The notes below the pieces were generated by a model. That model was not told the DNA's origin. It ran no database searches and saw only the letters and a list, made by a program, of their open reading frames with translations. A stretch of DNA of 64,000 nt. Origin: Thermoplasmatota archaeon (lineage in GTDB: Archaea > Thermoplasmatota > Thermoplasmata > UBA10834). Every line of letters begins with the position of its first letter. Position 1 is the stretch's first letter. The DNA lies in contig JAHIRF010000002.1 of assembly GCA_018818785.1 (NCBI GenBank), positions 278,595 through 342,594 on the forward strand, given 5' to 3'. Shown one piece after another: positions 16,841 through 25,869 of this stretch. Position numbers and translations under genes: made by a program.

Positions 16841-18780
16841 ATTATCTTGACGAAGGTCGAGTTGAAGGCGGAGTTCTGCCCGTACTTCTGCACGAAATCC
16901 GTTGTGACGAAGTTGACGTTCTTGCCGCCACACAATTTAGGCCACAGCACGGAATATGTCACCAGAACCCCGGGAAGGACACTGTCAGAGGTCTCGCAGG
17001 TCACGGACCATTCGTCGAATTCGTTCTTGAGAGTGATCATAGACCCGCTCTCGATGTTCTCCTCGAGGGCATCCTTCTCGCTGATGTATACCACGGGTCT
17101 GATGTCTGGCCATCGGAGATGATACTGGGACCTTACGAGGAATTTGTGCACTGGTGAAAGCAGGATGAATGGCTGCGTTCTTCGCACCTCTGCATGAACG
17201 GGCAATCCGCCCAAACCCTCGGCTTCTGCGGCAGCGGAAAATAGCTCGATCTTCCGAGTAGGCGTGCTGTAAACCGACCTGTTCGGGACCTTCATCCTCA
17301 AGAAGCCTTTCTTCGTCAGGTCCTCGAACTTGCCTTCGACGGACTTGCTCTTCGATAACAGCATGCGTGCGACCTTCTCGTCCTCCTCGAAGAGTTCCTT
17401 GGTTTGCAGGTTCATGATCTTTGCGAGTGATCTGAAAACATCACTGTTGGACCTGGCTTCGCCTATCGGTTCGATCGCTTTCTCGTTTATCGAGAGGTAA
17501 TTGTGGAGATACGAGGTGTGGATATCGAAATGTTCGAAGAAGCTGGTTGCAGGGAGCACGATATCTGCATGGTCCGCCGTATCGGTCATGAACAGATCGT
17601 GAACGACAGTGAATATGTCCTTCTTCATGAAGCCGTCCCGCAGCAGTCTCTGGTTGGGCAGCGTTGCCAGCGGATTGGAATTGTATACGAACATCATCTT
17701 TATCTTGTTCGACTGGAGGGTACGACCGATGTCCACCATGTTATGCATCACACGCATCCGAGTACGGAGTGAGGCGCCCTCCAGATAATCCATGTCGAAA
17801 TCGCCTAGGTCAGTCGAGTAATAGAATCCGCGGTTCTCACCTATCAAGGCGGGCAGTATGCTGATCGCACGGACCATCTCACCGCCATTCCTATGGCGCT
17901 GCATCCCGTATCCAATCATTATGCAGTTTGGTCGGAGGGATACGAAATCTCCGATGAAATCCTCGACCTCTCGAGTCTTAAGACCAGTCGTCTTGCAGAT
18001 CTTGGTCATATCATACTTGCTGGCCGCGCCCACTAACCTGTCGAAACCAGTGGTGTTCTGATCCAGGAAGACTTCATTGCACAACCTGTTCTCGATCAGA
18101 TGGTTTATGATACCAAGCGCGAGTGCCGCATCAGTGGTCGGTTTGATCTGCAGATGTGTCCCAAGTTCAGTCGTGGCTGACTTCACGGGATCGATGATGT
18201 ATATCTTCGTGCCGCACTTCTTGGCGCGCTTGAGCATCTCGAATGTATGAGCACTACTCCATGCAGGGTTCATTCCCCACAGCACAATGAGTCTGCATTT
18301 CTCGATCTCATCAGGAAGCATTCCAAGTGTGGAACCATAGACGATCTCAAGAGCCTTCTCTCCTGCACGAGAGCAGATGGTATGCGACACCCTAGATGCC
18401 CCGATGACATTGAAGAATCTGGTCGGAAAATATCTCTGGACCAGGCCCATAGTTCCAGCGTAATCGAATTGGAGAATCGATTCCGGGCCATGCCGGAGAG
18501 ATATCTCCCGAATATTCTCAGCTATCTCTTTTAGAGCGTCGTTCCAAGTGATCTCCTCGAACTTACTCGCACCCTTCTCGCCGGTTCTTCTGAGAGGATA
18601 CAGGATCCGCTGTCTCGAGTACACATATTGTGAGATATTCCGTCCTTTAGGGCACAATAGATCGCCGGTGAACGGATGCTTCTTATTGGGTTCTGTCGAG
18701 TGCAACTTCCCATTCCTGACTCTCGTTACGATTGCGCACGTGTCATAACAATCTCTGGGGCAAGTGTTGAAGATGAACAA
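16837..18780 (-). CDS. Molybdopterin (bis-MGD) oxidoreductase, substrate unknown
   Basis: About 647 residues. Near the N terminus a CPRDCYDTC motif plus a cysteine in LLCPKG bind one 4Fe-4S cluster, followed by Mo-binding domains of the DMSO-reductase family; SHTICSRAG probably holds the metal ligand. The C-terminal beta-barrel domain is intact. The chosen start is TTG 18780, with GGAGGA 6-7 nt upstream and a TATA element (TGTATAAATGG on the minus strand at 18832-18841) giving a leader of about 30 nt. The ATG at 18837 overlaps that TATA box. No signal peptide, Fe-S subunit or membrane anchor gene is adjacent, so a cytoplasmic single-subunit enzyme is likely. Formate, polysulfide and other substrates cannot be told apart. 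Confidence 0.87.
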   Translation of the reverse strand: MFIFNTCPRDCYDTCAIVTRVRNGKLHSTEPNKKHPFTGDLLCPKGRNISQYVYSRQRILYPLRRTGEKGASKFEEITWNDALKEIAENIREISLRHGPESILQFDYAGTMGLVQRYFPTRFFNVIGASRVSHTICSRAGEKALEIVYGSTLGMLPDEIEKCRLIVLWGMNPAWSSAHTFEMLKRAKKCGTKIYIIDPVKSATTELGTHLQIKPTTDAALALGIINHLIENRLCNEVFLDQNTTGFDRLVGAASKYDMTKICKTTGLKTREVEDFIGDFVSLRPNCIMIGYGMQRHRNGGEMVRAISILPALIGENRGFYYSTDLGDFDMDYLEGASLRTRMRVMHNMVDIGRTLQSNKIKMMFVYNSNPLATLPNQRLLRDGFMKKDIFTVVHDLFMTDTADHADIVLPATSFFEHFDIHTSYLHNYLSINEKAIEPIGEARSNSDVFRSLAKIMNLQTKELFEEDEKVARMLLSKSKSVEGKFEDLTKKGFLRMKVPNRSVYSTPTRKIELFSAAAEAEGLGGLPVHAEVRRTQPFILLSPVHKFLVRSQYHLRWPDIRPVVYISEKDALEENIESGSMITLKNEFDEWSVTCETSDSVLPGVLVTYSVLWPKLCGGKNVNFVTTDFVQKYGQNSAFNSTFVKII

Positions 18781-18914
18781 TGGGTGTCCTCCGAGGCACA
18801 CTCTGAGCGACTCTGGCAGATAATAGGCTACGACCATTTATACATTGGCGGTTCATTCTCAGGATCATAAATGAGTTCTGGCAACAGGACTAAGACCAAC
18901 CTTGATCCCTCGAC

Positions 18915-19328
18915 TTAAATCAAGAAGTGGATCTCATCAGGGATGCTTGAGATAAACCACAACACCGCGATGATTGAATACGCCAGCACACCCAAGATAC
19001 TGAAGACCATGCAATTCCTGCCGACAATGTGGCTATCAGTATCGCTCCGTTCAAGATACAATCCTCCGAATACGATGCCGATTACAGGCATGATGAGAGA
19101 TACCAGATATAGAAATCCGTGAGAAGTAAATGTCCATGGTTCAGGCTCTATCATGGGGGCATCCATAATATTGAAACTATTCCCACAATAGGGACAGAAA
19201 GAAATGTCAGAAGCCACGGACCTACCGCAGGAACTGCATTGCCGATCATATTGCCGAACGGTCGGGCCATTAGTCACTAGACGGTCCAAATGAAATCCGC
19301 TTTCCGAACCGGCAGGCCCATTGTTCAA
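18915..19328 (-). CDS. Zinc-ribbon membrane protein
   Basis: 137 residues. A zinc ribbon (QCSSCGRSVASDISFCPYCG, residues about 30-50) precedes two hydrophobic helices (GFLYLVSLIMPVIGIVFGGL and a second at residues about 108-128). The start is a TTG at 19328; a TATA-like CTATATC centred near 19350 suggests a leaderless or nearly leaderless transcript, which supports this start. Such ribbon-TM proteins are common and mostly uncharacterised in archaea. No neighbour gives a functional hint. Confidence 0.65.
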   Translation of the reverse strand: MNNGPAGSESGFHLDRLVTNGPTVRQYDRQCSSCGRSVASDISFCPYCGNSFNIMDAPMIEPEPWTFTSHGFLYLVSLIMPVIGIVFGGLYLERSDTDSHIVGRNCMVFSILGVLAYSIIAVLWFISSIPDEIHFLI

Positions 19329-19503
19329 TCGAGAACCACCGAATCGATATAGAAACTGGGGATAGTAATATCTGTCGACCAGGTCAACCGTGAGGATGAA
19401 GACTACCGTTTATCCATCCATCAGTTGCGAGGCAGAGCTTCGTGTTTGAACTCTCGGATATTGTGACGGACCCTTATTGCCGCACCAACATCCATGACCA
19501 AGC

Positions 19504-20010
19504 TCACCTCACGAGGTCCCCTATCACCCTATATTCCCCCCAATAAAGGAGAGCGTCCTTCGAATCGTATTGGGTATCCTTCCTCGCAGCGACCACTTCA
19601 CCGATGAAAAGAGCATGGTCGCCAACCTCCACTTCATTCACCTTGATGCACTCGATGTTGACGGGGCATTCTGCGATCAGAGGTGACAATATCTTCTCCG
19701 CCTTCTCACGGGTGAGACCAGCCGCATCGAACTTATCCACTTTCCGTCCGGATTTGGAGCCACATATCTCGACCGCCTTCAGAAGCCCCTTTGTAGGTAT
19801 GTTGATTGCAAAATCGTCTGAGGCCCTGAGCAGGCCATAGCTGTGTCGCTTGGGTCCGATGCCGATTGCCACAAGAGGTGGTTCGAATGAGAAGATGTGG
19901 CACATTGCCAATGTGATTATATTGTCCTTCGGTCCGCTCATGCTGCACAGCACAACTGGAAAACCGGAGAAGGAATCTTGTGCCTTCCCAGGCGCTACTG
20001 GATCCTTCAT
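19504..20010 (-). CDS. Flavin reductase-like FMN-binding protein
   Basis: 168 residues of the split-barrel flavin reductase family. Seen are an N-terminal PVVLCSMSGPKDNIITLAM strand pair, IGPKRHSYGLLRASDDFAIN and a C-terminal GDHALFIGEVVAA. Family knowledge: members bind FMN and reduce flavin or other acceptors with NAD(P)H, or act as ferric reductases. The protein is complete and lies 67 nt downstream of gcvH on the same strand. Its acceptor is unknown. Confidence 0.82.
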   Translation of the reverse strand: MKDPVAPGKAQDSFSGFPVVLCSMSGPKDNIITLAMCHIFSFEPPLVAIGIGPKRHSYGLLRASDDFAINIPTKGLLKAVEICGSKSGRKVDKFDAAGLTREKAEKILSPLIAECPVNIECIKVNEVEVGDHALFIGEVVAARKDTQYDSKDALLYWGEYRVIGDLVR

Positions 20011-20077
20011 GCGTCAACCCCCGAGATCATGGTTAGAGAGGCCCTATGAGCGCAGATGCCAAGTGGCGAACGCAGGT

Positions 20078-20461
20078 CTACTCGCCAAGTAGCTTCCTGT
20101 AATCATCGGCGGACATGAGATCACTGAGGTCGTCCTGGTTCCTGAGCTCTACGGCCGCGATCCATCCCTCGCCGTACGGGTCCTTGTTCAACAGCTCAGG
20201 AGAATCGACGAGCTTATCGTTCTTCTCATTGACCGTGCCGCTGACGGGTGAGAAGACCTCTGAGACCGTCTTCACTGATTCGACGTTTCCCAACACATCC
20301 CCCTTGCTGACATCTTTGCCAGTGCTCGGGAGCTCAACGAATACTATCTCCGTTAGCTCGGCCTGTGCGTGATCAGTGATACCTATGCGCGCGAGGTTGC
20401 CCTCAATCTTCACCCATTCGTGGTTCTTTGTATATTTGAGATCGGGTTGAACAACTGACAT
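20078..20461 (-). CDS. gcvH: Glycine cleavage system H protein
   Basis: 127 residues from ATG 20461; the open frame extends farther but the extension is not family-like. The lipoyl-lysine motif NVESVKTVSEVFSP is intact, preceded by KYTKNHEWVKIEGNLARIGI and followed by NDKLVDSPELLNKDPYGEGW. It carries the aminomethyl group on lipoate between the P, T and L proteins. No gcvP, gcvT or lipoate ligase gene occurs in the window, so the partners must be elsewhere, or the protein serves another lipoylated role. Confidence 0.94.
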   Translation of the reverse strand: MSVVQPDLKYTKNHEWVKIEGNLARIGITDHAQAELTEIVFVELPSTGKDVSKGDVLGNVESVKTVSEVFSPVSGTVNEKNDKLVDSPELLNKDPYGEGWIAAVELRNQDDLSDLMSADDYRKLLGE

Positions 20462-20523
20462 AACTGGCCTCCCGAACCTTGCCGCGGAGATTAGCTTATC
20501 CGCATTTATAATTTCCCAAGGGA

Positions 20524-21003
20524 TTACAAATCCATCTCGAGGAAGAAAAGAGTCACCCCAATCCCTATCACGATCAGGATGGCATTCACAACGACATCGT
20601 CGAACCTTACAACGCCCTTGTACCTCCTCCGGGATAACGGGTAGAATAGCTTGCATCCTTGGAAGGTCAACGAATCCTCAAGCGTATGGACGAACGAAGC
20701 CATGAAGACGACGACAGTGGATGGGAGGAGAGGGATCGTATCCAACCAGGACATTTGAGACGTCCCCGACACGGTAGCCAGGAGGACCGCCCACGCCAAT
20801 GCGAGGAGCACCGATGCTAGGAGGCTGTGAGATGCAGCAGACCGGTGTACGCGTCTGCTGAGACCAGAGAATATGAGATCGAAATCAGGGAATATGCCGA
20901 AGAAACCACCCAGCACGATCAATGAAATGGGTTCACTACCCGACAGAGATGCAGTAGCGGACCCTACGGCGATTCCTGAGATGAGATGCGTGAACCGTTT
21001 CAT
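20524..21003 (-). CDS. DUF457-type membrane protein (predicted metal-dependent hydrolase)
   Basis: 159 residues with four hydrophobic helices. The family pattern is visible: an N-terminal histidine (FTHLISGIAVG), an acidic GIFPDFDLIFSG, HRSAASHSLL, and FVHTLEDSLTFQG followed by a basic FYPLSRRRYKG. These His/Asp residues are the proposed metal ligands of the YdjM/DUF457 group of membrane hydrolases. The substrate is unknown. It lies just upstream of gcvH on the same strand, 62 nt away. Confidence 0.75.
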   Translation of the reverse strand: MKRFTHLISGIAVGSATASLSGSEPISLIVLGGFFGIFPDFDLIFSGLSRRVHRSAASHSLLASVLLALAWAVLLATVSGTSQMSWLDTIPLLPSTVVVFMASFVHTLEDSLTFQGCKLFYPLSRRRYKGVVRFDDVVVNAILIVIGIGVTLFFLEMDL

Positions 21004-21135
21004 GGTATTCTACCTGTCAGGGACAACTCAGCCACGAACACTCAGGGAGATATTAGCTCTGTGGACAAGATAGTCGAAAGTAGGCAATGAGATATCAGTC
21101 GACATGCATGACAGCAACTGTTATCTATCGTCAAC

Positions 21136-22281
21136 ATGATTGGAGCCATAGGTGAGGTTTTGATATCGAAAGAATCAATGAAGTTCCTCGAAGAACTGAC
21201 CAACTGTTTTGGCCCATCTGGCTTCGAGAAGGAGCCTGCTAGAATAGTCAAGGGATACGTGTCGAAGTATTGCGATAGCATCACAACGGACAAACTAGGT
21301 TCGCTGCTATTCACTAAGAAAGGATCGGCCGAGAAACCAGTCGTGCTTCTCCCAGGCCATGTCGACGAAGTTGGGTTCATGGTATCCTCCATAAACAAAG
21401 CAGGATTCCTCACATTCAACCCACTAGGAGGGTGGTTCGATCAGGTCCTGCTCGGTCAGAGGGTGAAGGTCAAGACCGCCAAGGGTATCATTCCGGGCAT
21501 CATCGCAGCGAAACCGCCACACCTTCTTTCGGCGGAGGAGCGCGGCAAGGTTGTGACCAAGGACAAGATGTTCATCGATATTGGAGCGTCCAACGAAGAC
21601 GAAGCCAAGGAGATGGGCGTTAGGCTGGGCAACCCGGTAATGCCAGACTCGTGCTTCTCGACCATCGAGAAGAAGATATACAGGGATGGCAAGAAGAAGG
21701 GCAGCGATACCATCGCAATCGGAAAGGCGTTCGACGACAGGATAGGCACATTCATCGCCGCCGAAGTGGTTCGAACCTTGTCTGTGCAGAAGATCAAGCA
21801 TCCCAACACGGTCGTTGGAGCGGCCACCACTCAGGAGGAGGTCGGACTCAGAGGTGCGAGGACTACCGCTCATGTCGTGAATCCCGATGTATGCCTCACG
21901 CTCGAGGTGGATATTGCAGGGGACGTTCCTGGCATCGAAATGAGCGAGGCACCGACGAAAATGGGGCTCGGACCGTCGATAACGACCTATGACTCGTCTA
22001 TGATACCTAACCAGGAACTGCTCGAGTTCGTGCTCTCGACCGCGGACAGGTCCAAGATACCATATCAGTTGTCCCAGATAGCAAGAGGAGGCACCGATGC
22101 GGGCATTATCCACATCTCCAACGCGGGTTGTCCGAGCTTGGTGATCGGAGTCCCGACGAGGCACATACACGCGCATGCTGGCCTGTTGAGTCTCTCGGAT
22201 ACGGAGAACGCCATCAAGCTGCTAGTGGAAGTCATCAAGAAGATGGACAGGAAGAAGGTTGACAGCTTCACCGAGATTTGA
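21136..22281 (+). CDS. M42-family aminopeptidase (TET-like)
   Basis: 381 residues by the ATG at 21136; a TTG at 21160 or ATG at 21178 could also start it, since family members begin near FLEELTNCFGPSGFE. Metal and catalytic motifs are all present: LPGHVDEVGFMV, AFDDRIGTFIAAEVV, TTQEEVGLRGARTTAH, LEVDIAGDVPG and the final GVPTRHIHAHAG. M42 enzymes are dinuclear metallo-aminopeptidases that often form dodecameric shells and finish peptide breakdown after the proteasome. It is first in a probable three-gene operon with an unknown protein and a dCTP deaminase-like gene. Confidence 0.9.
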   Translation: MIGAIGEVLISKESMKFLEELTNCFGPSGFEKEPARIVKGYVSKYCDSITTDKLGSLLFTKKGSAEKPVVLLPGHVDEVGFMVSSINKAGFLTFNPLGGWFDQVLLGQRVKVKTAKGIIPGIIAAKPPHLLSAEERGKVVTKDKMFIDIGASNEDEAKEMGVRLGNPVMPDSCFSTIEKKIYRDGKKKGSDTIAIGKAFDDRIGTFIAAEVVRTLSVQKIKHPNTVVGAATTQEEVGLRGARTTAHVVNPDVCLTLEVDIAGDVPGIEMSEAPTKMGLGPSITTYDSSMIPNQELLEFVLSTADRSKIPYQLSQIARGGTDAGIIHISNAGCPSLVIGVPTRHIHAHAGLLSLSDTENAIKLLVEVIKKMDRKKVDSFTEI

Positions 22282-22294
22282 ACAGAGGCTGGAA

Positions 22295-22888
22295 ATGGAA
22301 GACCTATTCGATCCGATACTCGTCAAGAATCTGCGAGACGCCAAAGCTGCGCTCGCCAGGCATGGAATCGTAATCCTCAGGACTATCCAGAGCGAGCTGG
22401 AGCCTGCGATATTAGTCAAGGTCAGAGACTCGATGGCATCCTCACAGGAAAGATTGAGCAGAATGAGCGATGAGGACCTCGACGAGTTCATGGGTGAGGT
22501 CAGGAAGGTTGCGACTAAGGCAGCGACCGAACTTGCGGCCCTGCACACTCACCTACTGACAAAGTTGGGGAGTGAATATGTCGTCGACCTCGTCAAAGAA
22601 CTTGATGGGATCAACCAGCTATTCCGTTGGGAGAGGATCGCGAAGGTCACTGACCCAGTGAGTGTACTTCTGGTCTCAAAAGGGTTCGACCGGATCGAAC
22701 TCGATGGTCCGCAGGAGGTGTCCGATGCCTTCGCCGTCGAACTCACCGAGAAATGGCCTCGTTCCTTCGACAGATTCAAGGTGCTGGCCGATGAGACTGC
22801 AAGTAAAATCAAGGACATGGGCGTAAAGCCAGCGACGAAGGAACCTACCCCTGCAAAGACCAGGAAGAAGAGCAAGAAGAAACGGTGA
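22295..22888 (+). CDS. Hypothetical protein with lysine-rich tail
   Basis: 197 residues from ATG 22295, which follows GAGG just after the M42 stop (an upstream in-frame ATG lies inside the M42 gene). The protein is mainly charged and helical, with no membrane segment and no motif I recognise. It ends in a strongly basic tail (PAKTRKKSKKKR), which suggests contact with nucleic acid. The stop overlaps the next gene as GTGA, so it is translated with the dCTP deaminase-like gene. No function is proposed. Confidence 0.7.
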   Translation: MEDLFDPILVKNLRDAKAALARHGIVILRTIQSELEPAILVKVRDSMASSQERLSRMSDEDLDEFMGEVRKVATKAATELAALHTHLLTKLGSEYVVDLVKELDGINQLFRWERIAKVTDPVSVLLVSKGFDRIELDGPQEVSDAFAVELTEKWPRSFDRFKVLADETASKIKDMGVKPATKEPTPAKTRKKSKKKR

Positions 22889-23403
22889 TCGCCTTGGCAG
22901 TCCTGTCAGATACCGATATACTCTCTAGGTTAGGCGATGGGTCCCTGAAAATCGGAGCCTATGCTGAGAAGAACCTCACCCCTAACGGATATGATGTGAC
23001 GATAGAAGAGATTTGGATTCCGTCAACGGACATCAGGATCAGAGAAGGAGTAGCAGCCGTGCCCGCGAAATCGTGGTTCATCATAGGCACCCGAGAATAT
23101 CTCGAATTGCCCCCGGACCTGATAGGACAGATATGGATCCGGACCACCTGGGTGCGCAGAGGCATATTGTCCTCTTTTGGCAGAATAGACGCAGAGTTCA
23201 ATGGAAACCTTACCTTTTCTGCTCTAAATGCATCGAATAGCCCTGTCGATGTACCGATAGGCGAACGGTTCGCCCAAGTCATCTTCGAAGAACTCAAATC
23301 CCCGCCTTTGAAGACCTACGGAGAGAGGTCGGGCAACTATCAGGGCCAGAAAGGCATCACGCTCAAACCCTGCAATCAGAAGAACTTGAGGTCGAAGCCA
23401 TAG
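22885..23403 (+). CDS. dcd: dCTP deaminase/dUTPase-like protein lacking the usual catalytic glutamate
   Basis: 172 residues, GTG start overlapping the previous stop. The Dcd/DUT trimer fold is clear: LSDTDILSRLGDGSLKIGAY, NGYDVTI, IRTTWVRRG, FNGNLTFSALNASN and GERFAQVIFEEL. In Dcd the block after the fold turn reads ITLE with a catalytic glutamate; here the aligned segment is LTFSA. The RSS motif is RTT. From memory, the Pyrococcus-type group also lacks this glutamate, so the protein may belong to that subfamily; true activity (dCTP deaminase, dUTPase or other) is uncertain. Its 3' end overlaps the converging trm5 gene by 28 bp. Confidence 0.8.
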   Translation: MIALAVLSDTDILSRLGDGSLKIGAYAEKNLTPNGYDVTIEEIWIPSTDIRIREGVAAVPAKSWFIIGTREYLELPPDLIGQIWIRTTWVRRGILSSFGRIDAEFNGNLTFSALNASNSPVDVPIGERFAQVIFEELKSPPLKTYGERSGNYQGQKGITLKPCNQKNLRSKP

Positions 23404-24386
23404 AAACCCATCGTCGGGGAGTAGCTCTTCACTTTCCGTCGGGAGAGCTCTGTCATGACCCTGCCCTTGCTGACAGCCATATCGGCGAGCGCATGGAAAC
23501 GGTTCTCCAGTTCATCGTCTTCCATTATCTCGTAGAAATGAATCACACCACCGGGCTTGAGGGCGTCCAGTGCGTCCAGCAGGAATTCTCTGGCGCTGTG
23601 AGGGAGGTTCATGATGATCCTATCGGCCTTCTCGAGATCCTTGATGACCTTCCTGGCATCACCAAGGACCGGGTTGACATTGCTTACCTTGTTGAGAGCG
23701 ATATTCTCTTTCAGGTATTGGATCGCATCGGGGTTCGTGTCAATGGCGTGAACGACCTTTGGCAGCCTTGTCTTTGCAATCATGATGGAAAAGGGACCGA
23801 TCCCCGCAAACATATCTATGATGACCTCGCCTGGCAGGACCTGCTTCGCGACCGCGTCACGCTCGGTCGCGAGACGTGGCGAGAAGAAGACCTTGACCAC
23901 ATCCAGCTTGAATGTGAGTCCATATTCCTTGTGAGTGATCTCAGTGGATCCATCGCCCGCGACGACTCTGACCTGGCGCGTGCGATATTCTTCCTTGACG
24001 CCTTCATCCACGCATACGGTCTTGACAGACTTCTGCACCGCCATGATGGCGTTCCCGATGTGCTTCGCGTGTGGAAGGACCTCATCGGACATCTTGACAA
24101 TGGCCACTGAACCCAGGACGTCGTATGATGACGGCAGAAATGGCCTCAGCGAATCGGGCACGTCGACCAATTGCCTGTAATCATTGATCTGTGCATCGAC
24201 TTCAGTGAACTCGCGGGTCTCGATGGGATAGCCCAGATCGACCCTCTGATTCACAGGCAGAAAGACTGACTTCGAATCAGAAACCACCTGGAGATTCGTT
24301 CTAAGCATGCCCTTCTCCAGCAATCTGCGCCTGACAGGTTCAGTCTTCTTCTTCGGAACGACTAGGCAGATAGATTCCATATCCAT
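23376..24386 (-). CDS. trm5: tRNA (guanine-37-N1)-methyltransferase, Trm5 family
   Basis: 336 residues. The N-terminal D1 region is present, followed by a class I SAM-binding fold: VIIDMFAGIGPFSIMIAK, a DTNPDAIQYLKENI acidic loop, and the Trm5 signature IMNLPHSAREF. It methylates G37 in tRNAs; archaeal Taw2 relatives instead act in wybutosine synthesis, but the complete N-terminal domain and NLPHSA motif favour Trm5. Start ATG 24386 (or the second methionine at 24380). It converges on and overlaps the dcd-like gene. Confidence 0.9.
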   Translation of the reverse strand: MDMESICLVVPKKKTEPVRRRLLEKGMLRTNLQVVSDSKSVFLPVNQRVDLGYPIETREFTEVDAQINDYRQLVDVPDSLRPFLPSSYDVLGSVAIVKMSDEVLPHAKHIGNAIMAVQKSVKTVCVDEGVKEEYRTRQVRVVAGDGSTEITHKEYGLTFKLDVVKVFFSPRLATERDAVAKQVLPGEVIIDMFAGIGPFSIMIAKTRLPKVVHAIDTNPDAIQYLKENIALNKVSNVNPVLGDARKVIKDLEKADRIIMNLPHSAREFLLDALDALKPGGVIHFYEIMEDDELENRFHALADMAVSKGRVMTELSRRKVKSYSPTMGFYGFDLKFF

Positions 24387-24475
24387 ACACGCATCGGTCT
24401 ACTCGATAGATAAACCAATCCAATCGTATGATTGGCAAAGGTCTCCGGAGGGGTGGCGGTCCACCTCCTATGAGA

Positions 24476-25864
24476 TCATGCCCAAGGACCACCACGGACC
24501 CCGATTCCCAAGCTTTTCATCTTCTTCCTGTACTCTTTCAATACTGCGATATAGTCCTTGCTTGGTCTCCGCCTGTCGGCATCCCATGCCTCGAAGAGCA
24601 TCTTCCCCAATGGGGGGGCCTGAAGCTTGTCCTCATAGCCCTTGACCAATCTTGTGACCAATTCGTTCGCATCGGCCAGGCTCATACCAGCGACAGCGTG
24701 CCCCACCTCTGCCGATATCCTTGGCTCGACCGGAGTGGTTCTGTCCTCCTCTTTGTTGGATGCCACACCCAGCGATTCGATATGCAGTCCAGAGGTCACT
24801 GCAGCAGTCACCGACGCAGAGGTCTCCAGCAGACACATCAGCGTCGATGGGCCGGCAGAGGTGTAGTTCAGATTGACGGAGAGAAGATGCGTGTTCCTGC
24901 TGATTGCCTGACCAGACAGGCTGATAAGCCAGAGGAGCTCCCTACAGCTGCTAGATACGTATCTGAGATGCAGCGGGAAGGGCAGGAACCAGCTAGCCTG
25001 ATAGGTCAGTATCCCCATCATGTGATGTGCGATGTTCGATATGGCTGTGCCTTCAGGTCCGCCGGCATAGCCACCCATCATTGGGCCAAAGCACATTCCG
25101 ATGGGACCGCCGAGCCCAAGAGCCACGGTGGCCTTGTTCAACCTCGCGAAATCGACCTTCATCGGATCCATGCAGCATATCATGTAGCCATCAGATTGAC
25201 GCAAACCATACTTCGGATGCATCGCACCAGCAAGTGCGATGTCAGACTCGGCAGTGGAGAGCGCGTTCATCACGGGCATGCCCTGACGACCGACACGGTT
25301 GCACGCTTCCCTGAACAGAACCGCGTTCCTCTGGGCACCAAGGACTTCGAGAGGCGATGCGGGCCTGATCCTCATCCCCCCGACTCTTGTGAGCGCGGGG
25401 GTGGTTATCGCGTTCGCCTCGGGTATCTCGGCGTATCCCTCCACAAGGGCAAGGAACGATTGCTCGCTCGAACAGGCGCCTCCACCAGCACCCAGCAAAC
25501 ACCAGGGAGGGTTCTTATCTCCCACGCTCCTCGGTCGGAGCTTTCTCCGGTCCTTTCCCTCGCCAAACTCTATTTCGGACGGTGCGAACCTGAGAGCCTC
25601 TTTGACTTCGCTCTCGGTATAGGATATGACCCGGTTCGTATTGGTGCAGTATGCCCCAACCTCGACGACGAGGTCGAATGCAGCCTGGAATGCATCGTCT
25701 GCAAGCGTAGGGTCGTCGGGTATCGGAGTATTCCTATCGAAGTGGATGTCGTATTCCTTGACCTTCTCGTTCACCTTAGCTGCGAAGGATCTCAGCTGGT
25801 AGTCAGTCTCGCTCATCGGTTTACCCTCTAGCGCCTTCTGCATCACGTCTAGTATCTGGACCAC
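24476..25864 (-). CDS. MtmB-like corrinoid methyltransferase with methionine at the pyrrolysine site
   Basis: About 462 residues; it aligns along its whole length with monomethylamine methyltransferase MtmB: YCTNTNRVISYTESEV, KLRPRSVGDK, GQ/GGYAGGPEGTAI (here MMGGYAGGPEGTAISNIAHH), SAGPSTLMCLLETSAS and the final KMLFEAWD block. In MtmB, pyrrolysine (UAG) follows GRPGMGV; here GRQGMPV is followed by ATG (25268-25270), residue 202 counted from GTG 25873, the same number as Pyl in Methanosarcina. No in-frame TAG exists. The start is GTG 25864, 7 nt after GGAGGT; GTG 25873 overlaps the partner stop. It is cotranscribed with a corrinoid protein, so a corrinoid-dependent methyl transfer is inferred, but the substrate is probably not monomethylamine. 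Confidence 0.87.
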   Translation of the reverse strand: MVQILDVMQKALEGKPMSETDYQLRSFAAKVNEKVKEYDIHFDRNTPIPDDPTLADDAFQAAFDLVVEVGAYCTNTNRVISYTESEVKEALRFAPSEIEFGEGKDRRKLRPRSVGDKNPPWCLLGAGGGACSSEQSFLALVEGYAEIPEANAITTPALTRVGGMRIRPASPLEVLGAQRNAVLFREACNRVGRQGMPVMNALSTAESDIALAGAMHPKYGLRQSDGYMICCMDPMKVDFARLNKATVALGLGGPIGMCFGPMMGGYAGGPEGTAISNIAHHMMGILTYQASWFLPFPLHLRYVSSSCRELLWLISLSGQAISRNTHLLSVNLNYTSAGPSTLMCLLETSASVTAAVTSGLHIESLGVASNKEEDRTTPVEPRISAEVGHAVAGMSLADANELVTRLVKGYEDKLQAPPLGKMLFEAWDADRRRPSKDYIAVLKEYRKKMKSLGIGVRGGPWA

Positions 25865-25869
25865 CTGAA

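Noticed and set aside
25268-25270. Possible pyrrolysine (TAG) codon in the MtmB-like gene
   Set aside because: The codon at the Pyl position is ATG, and no other in-frame TAG is present; TAG is also used as an ordinary stop in the window.
24428-25831. A 467-codon open frame on the plus strand, antisense to the MtmB-like gene
   Set aside because: It mirrors the codon pattern of the real gene on the other strand, has no recognisable domain and no ribosome-binding site, and the minus-strand protein is a clear family member.
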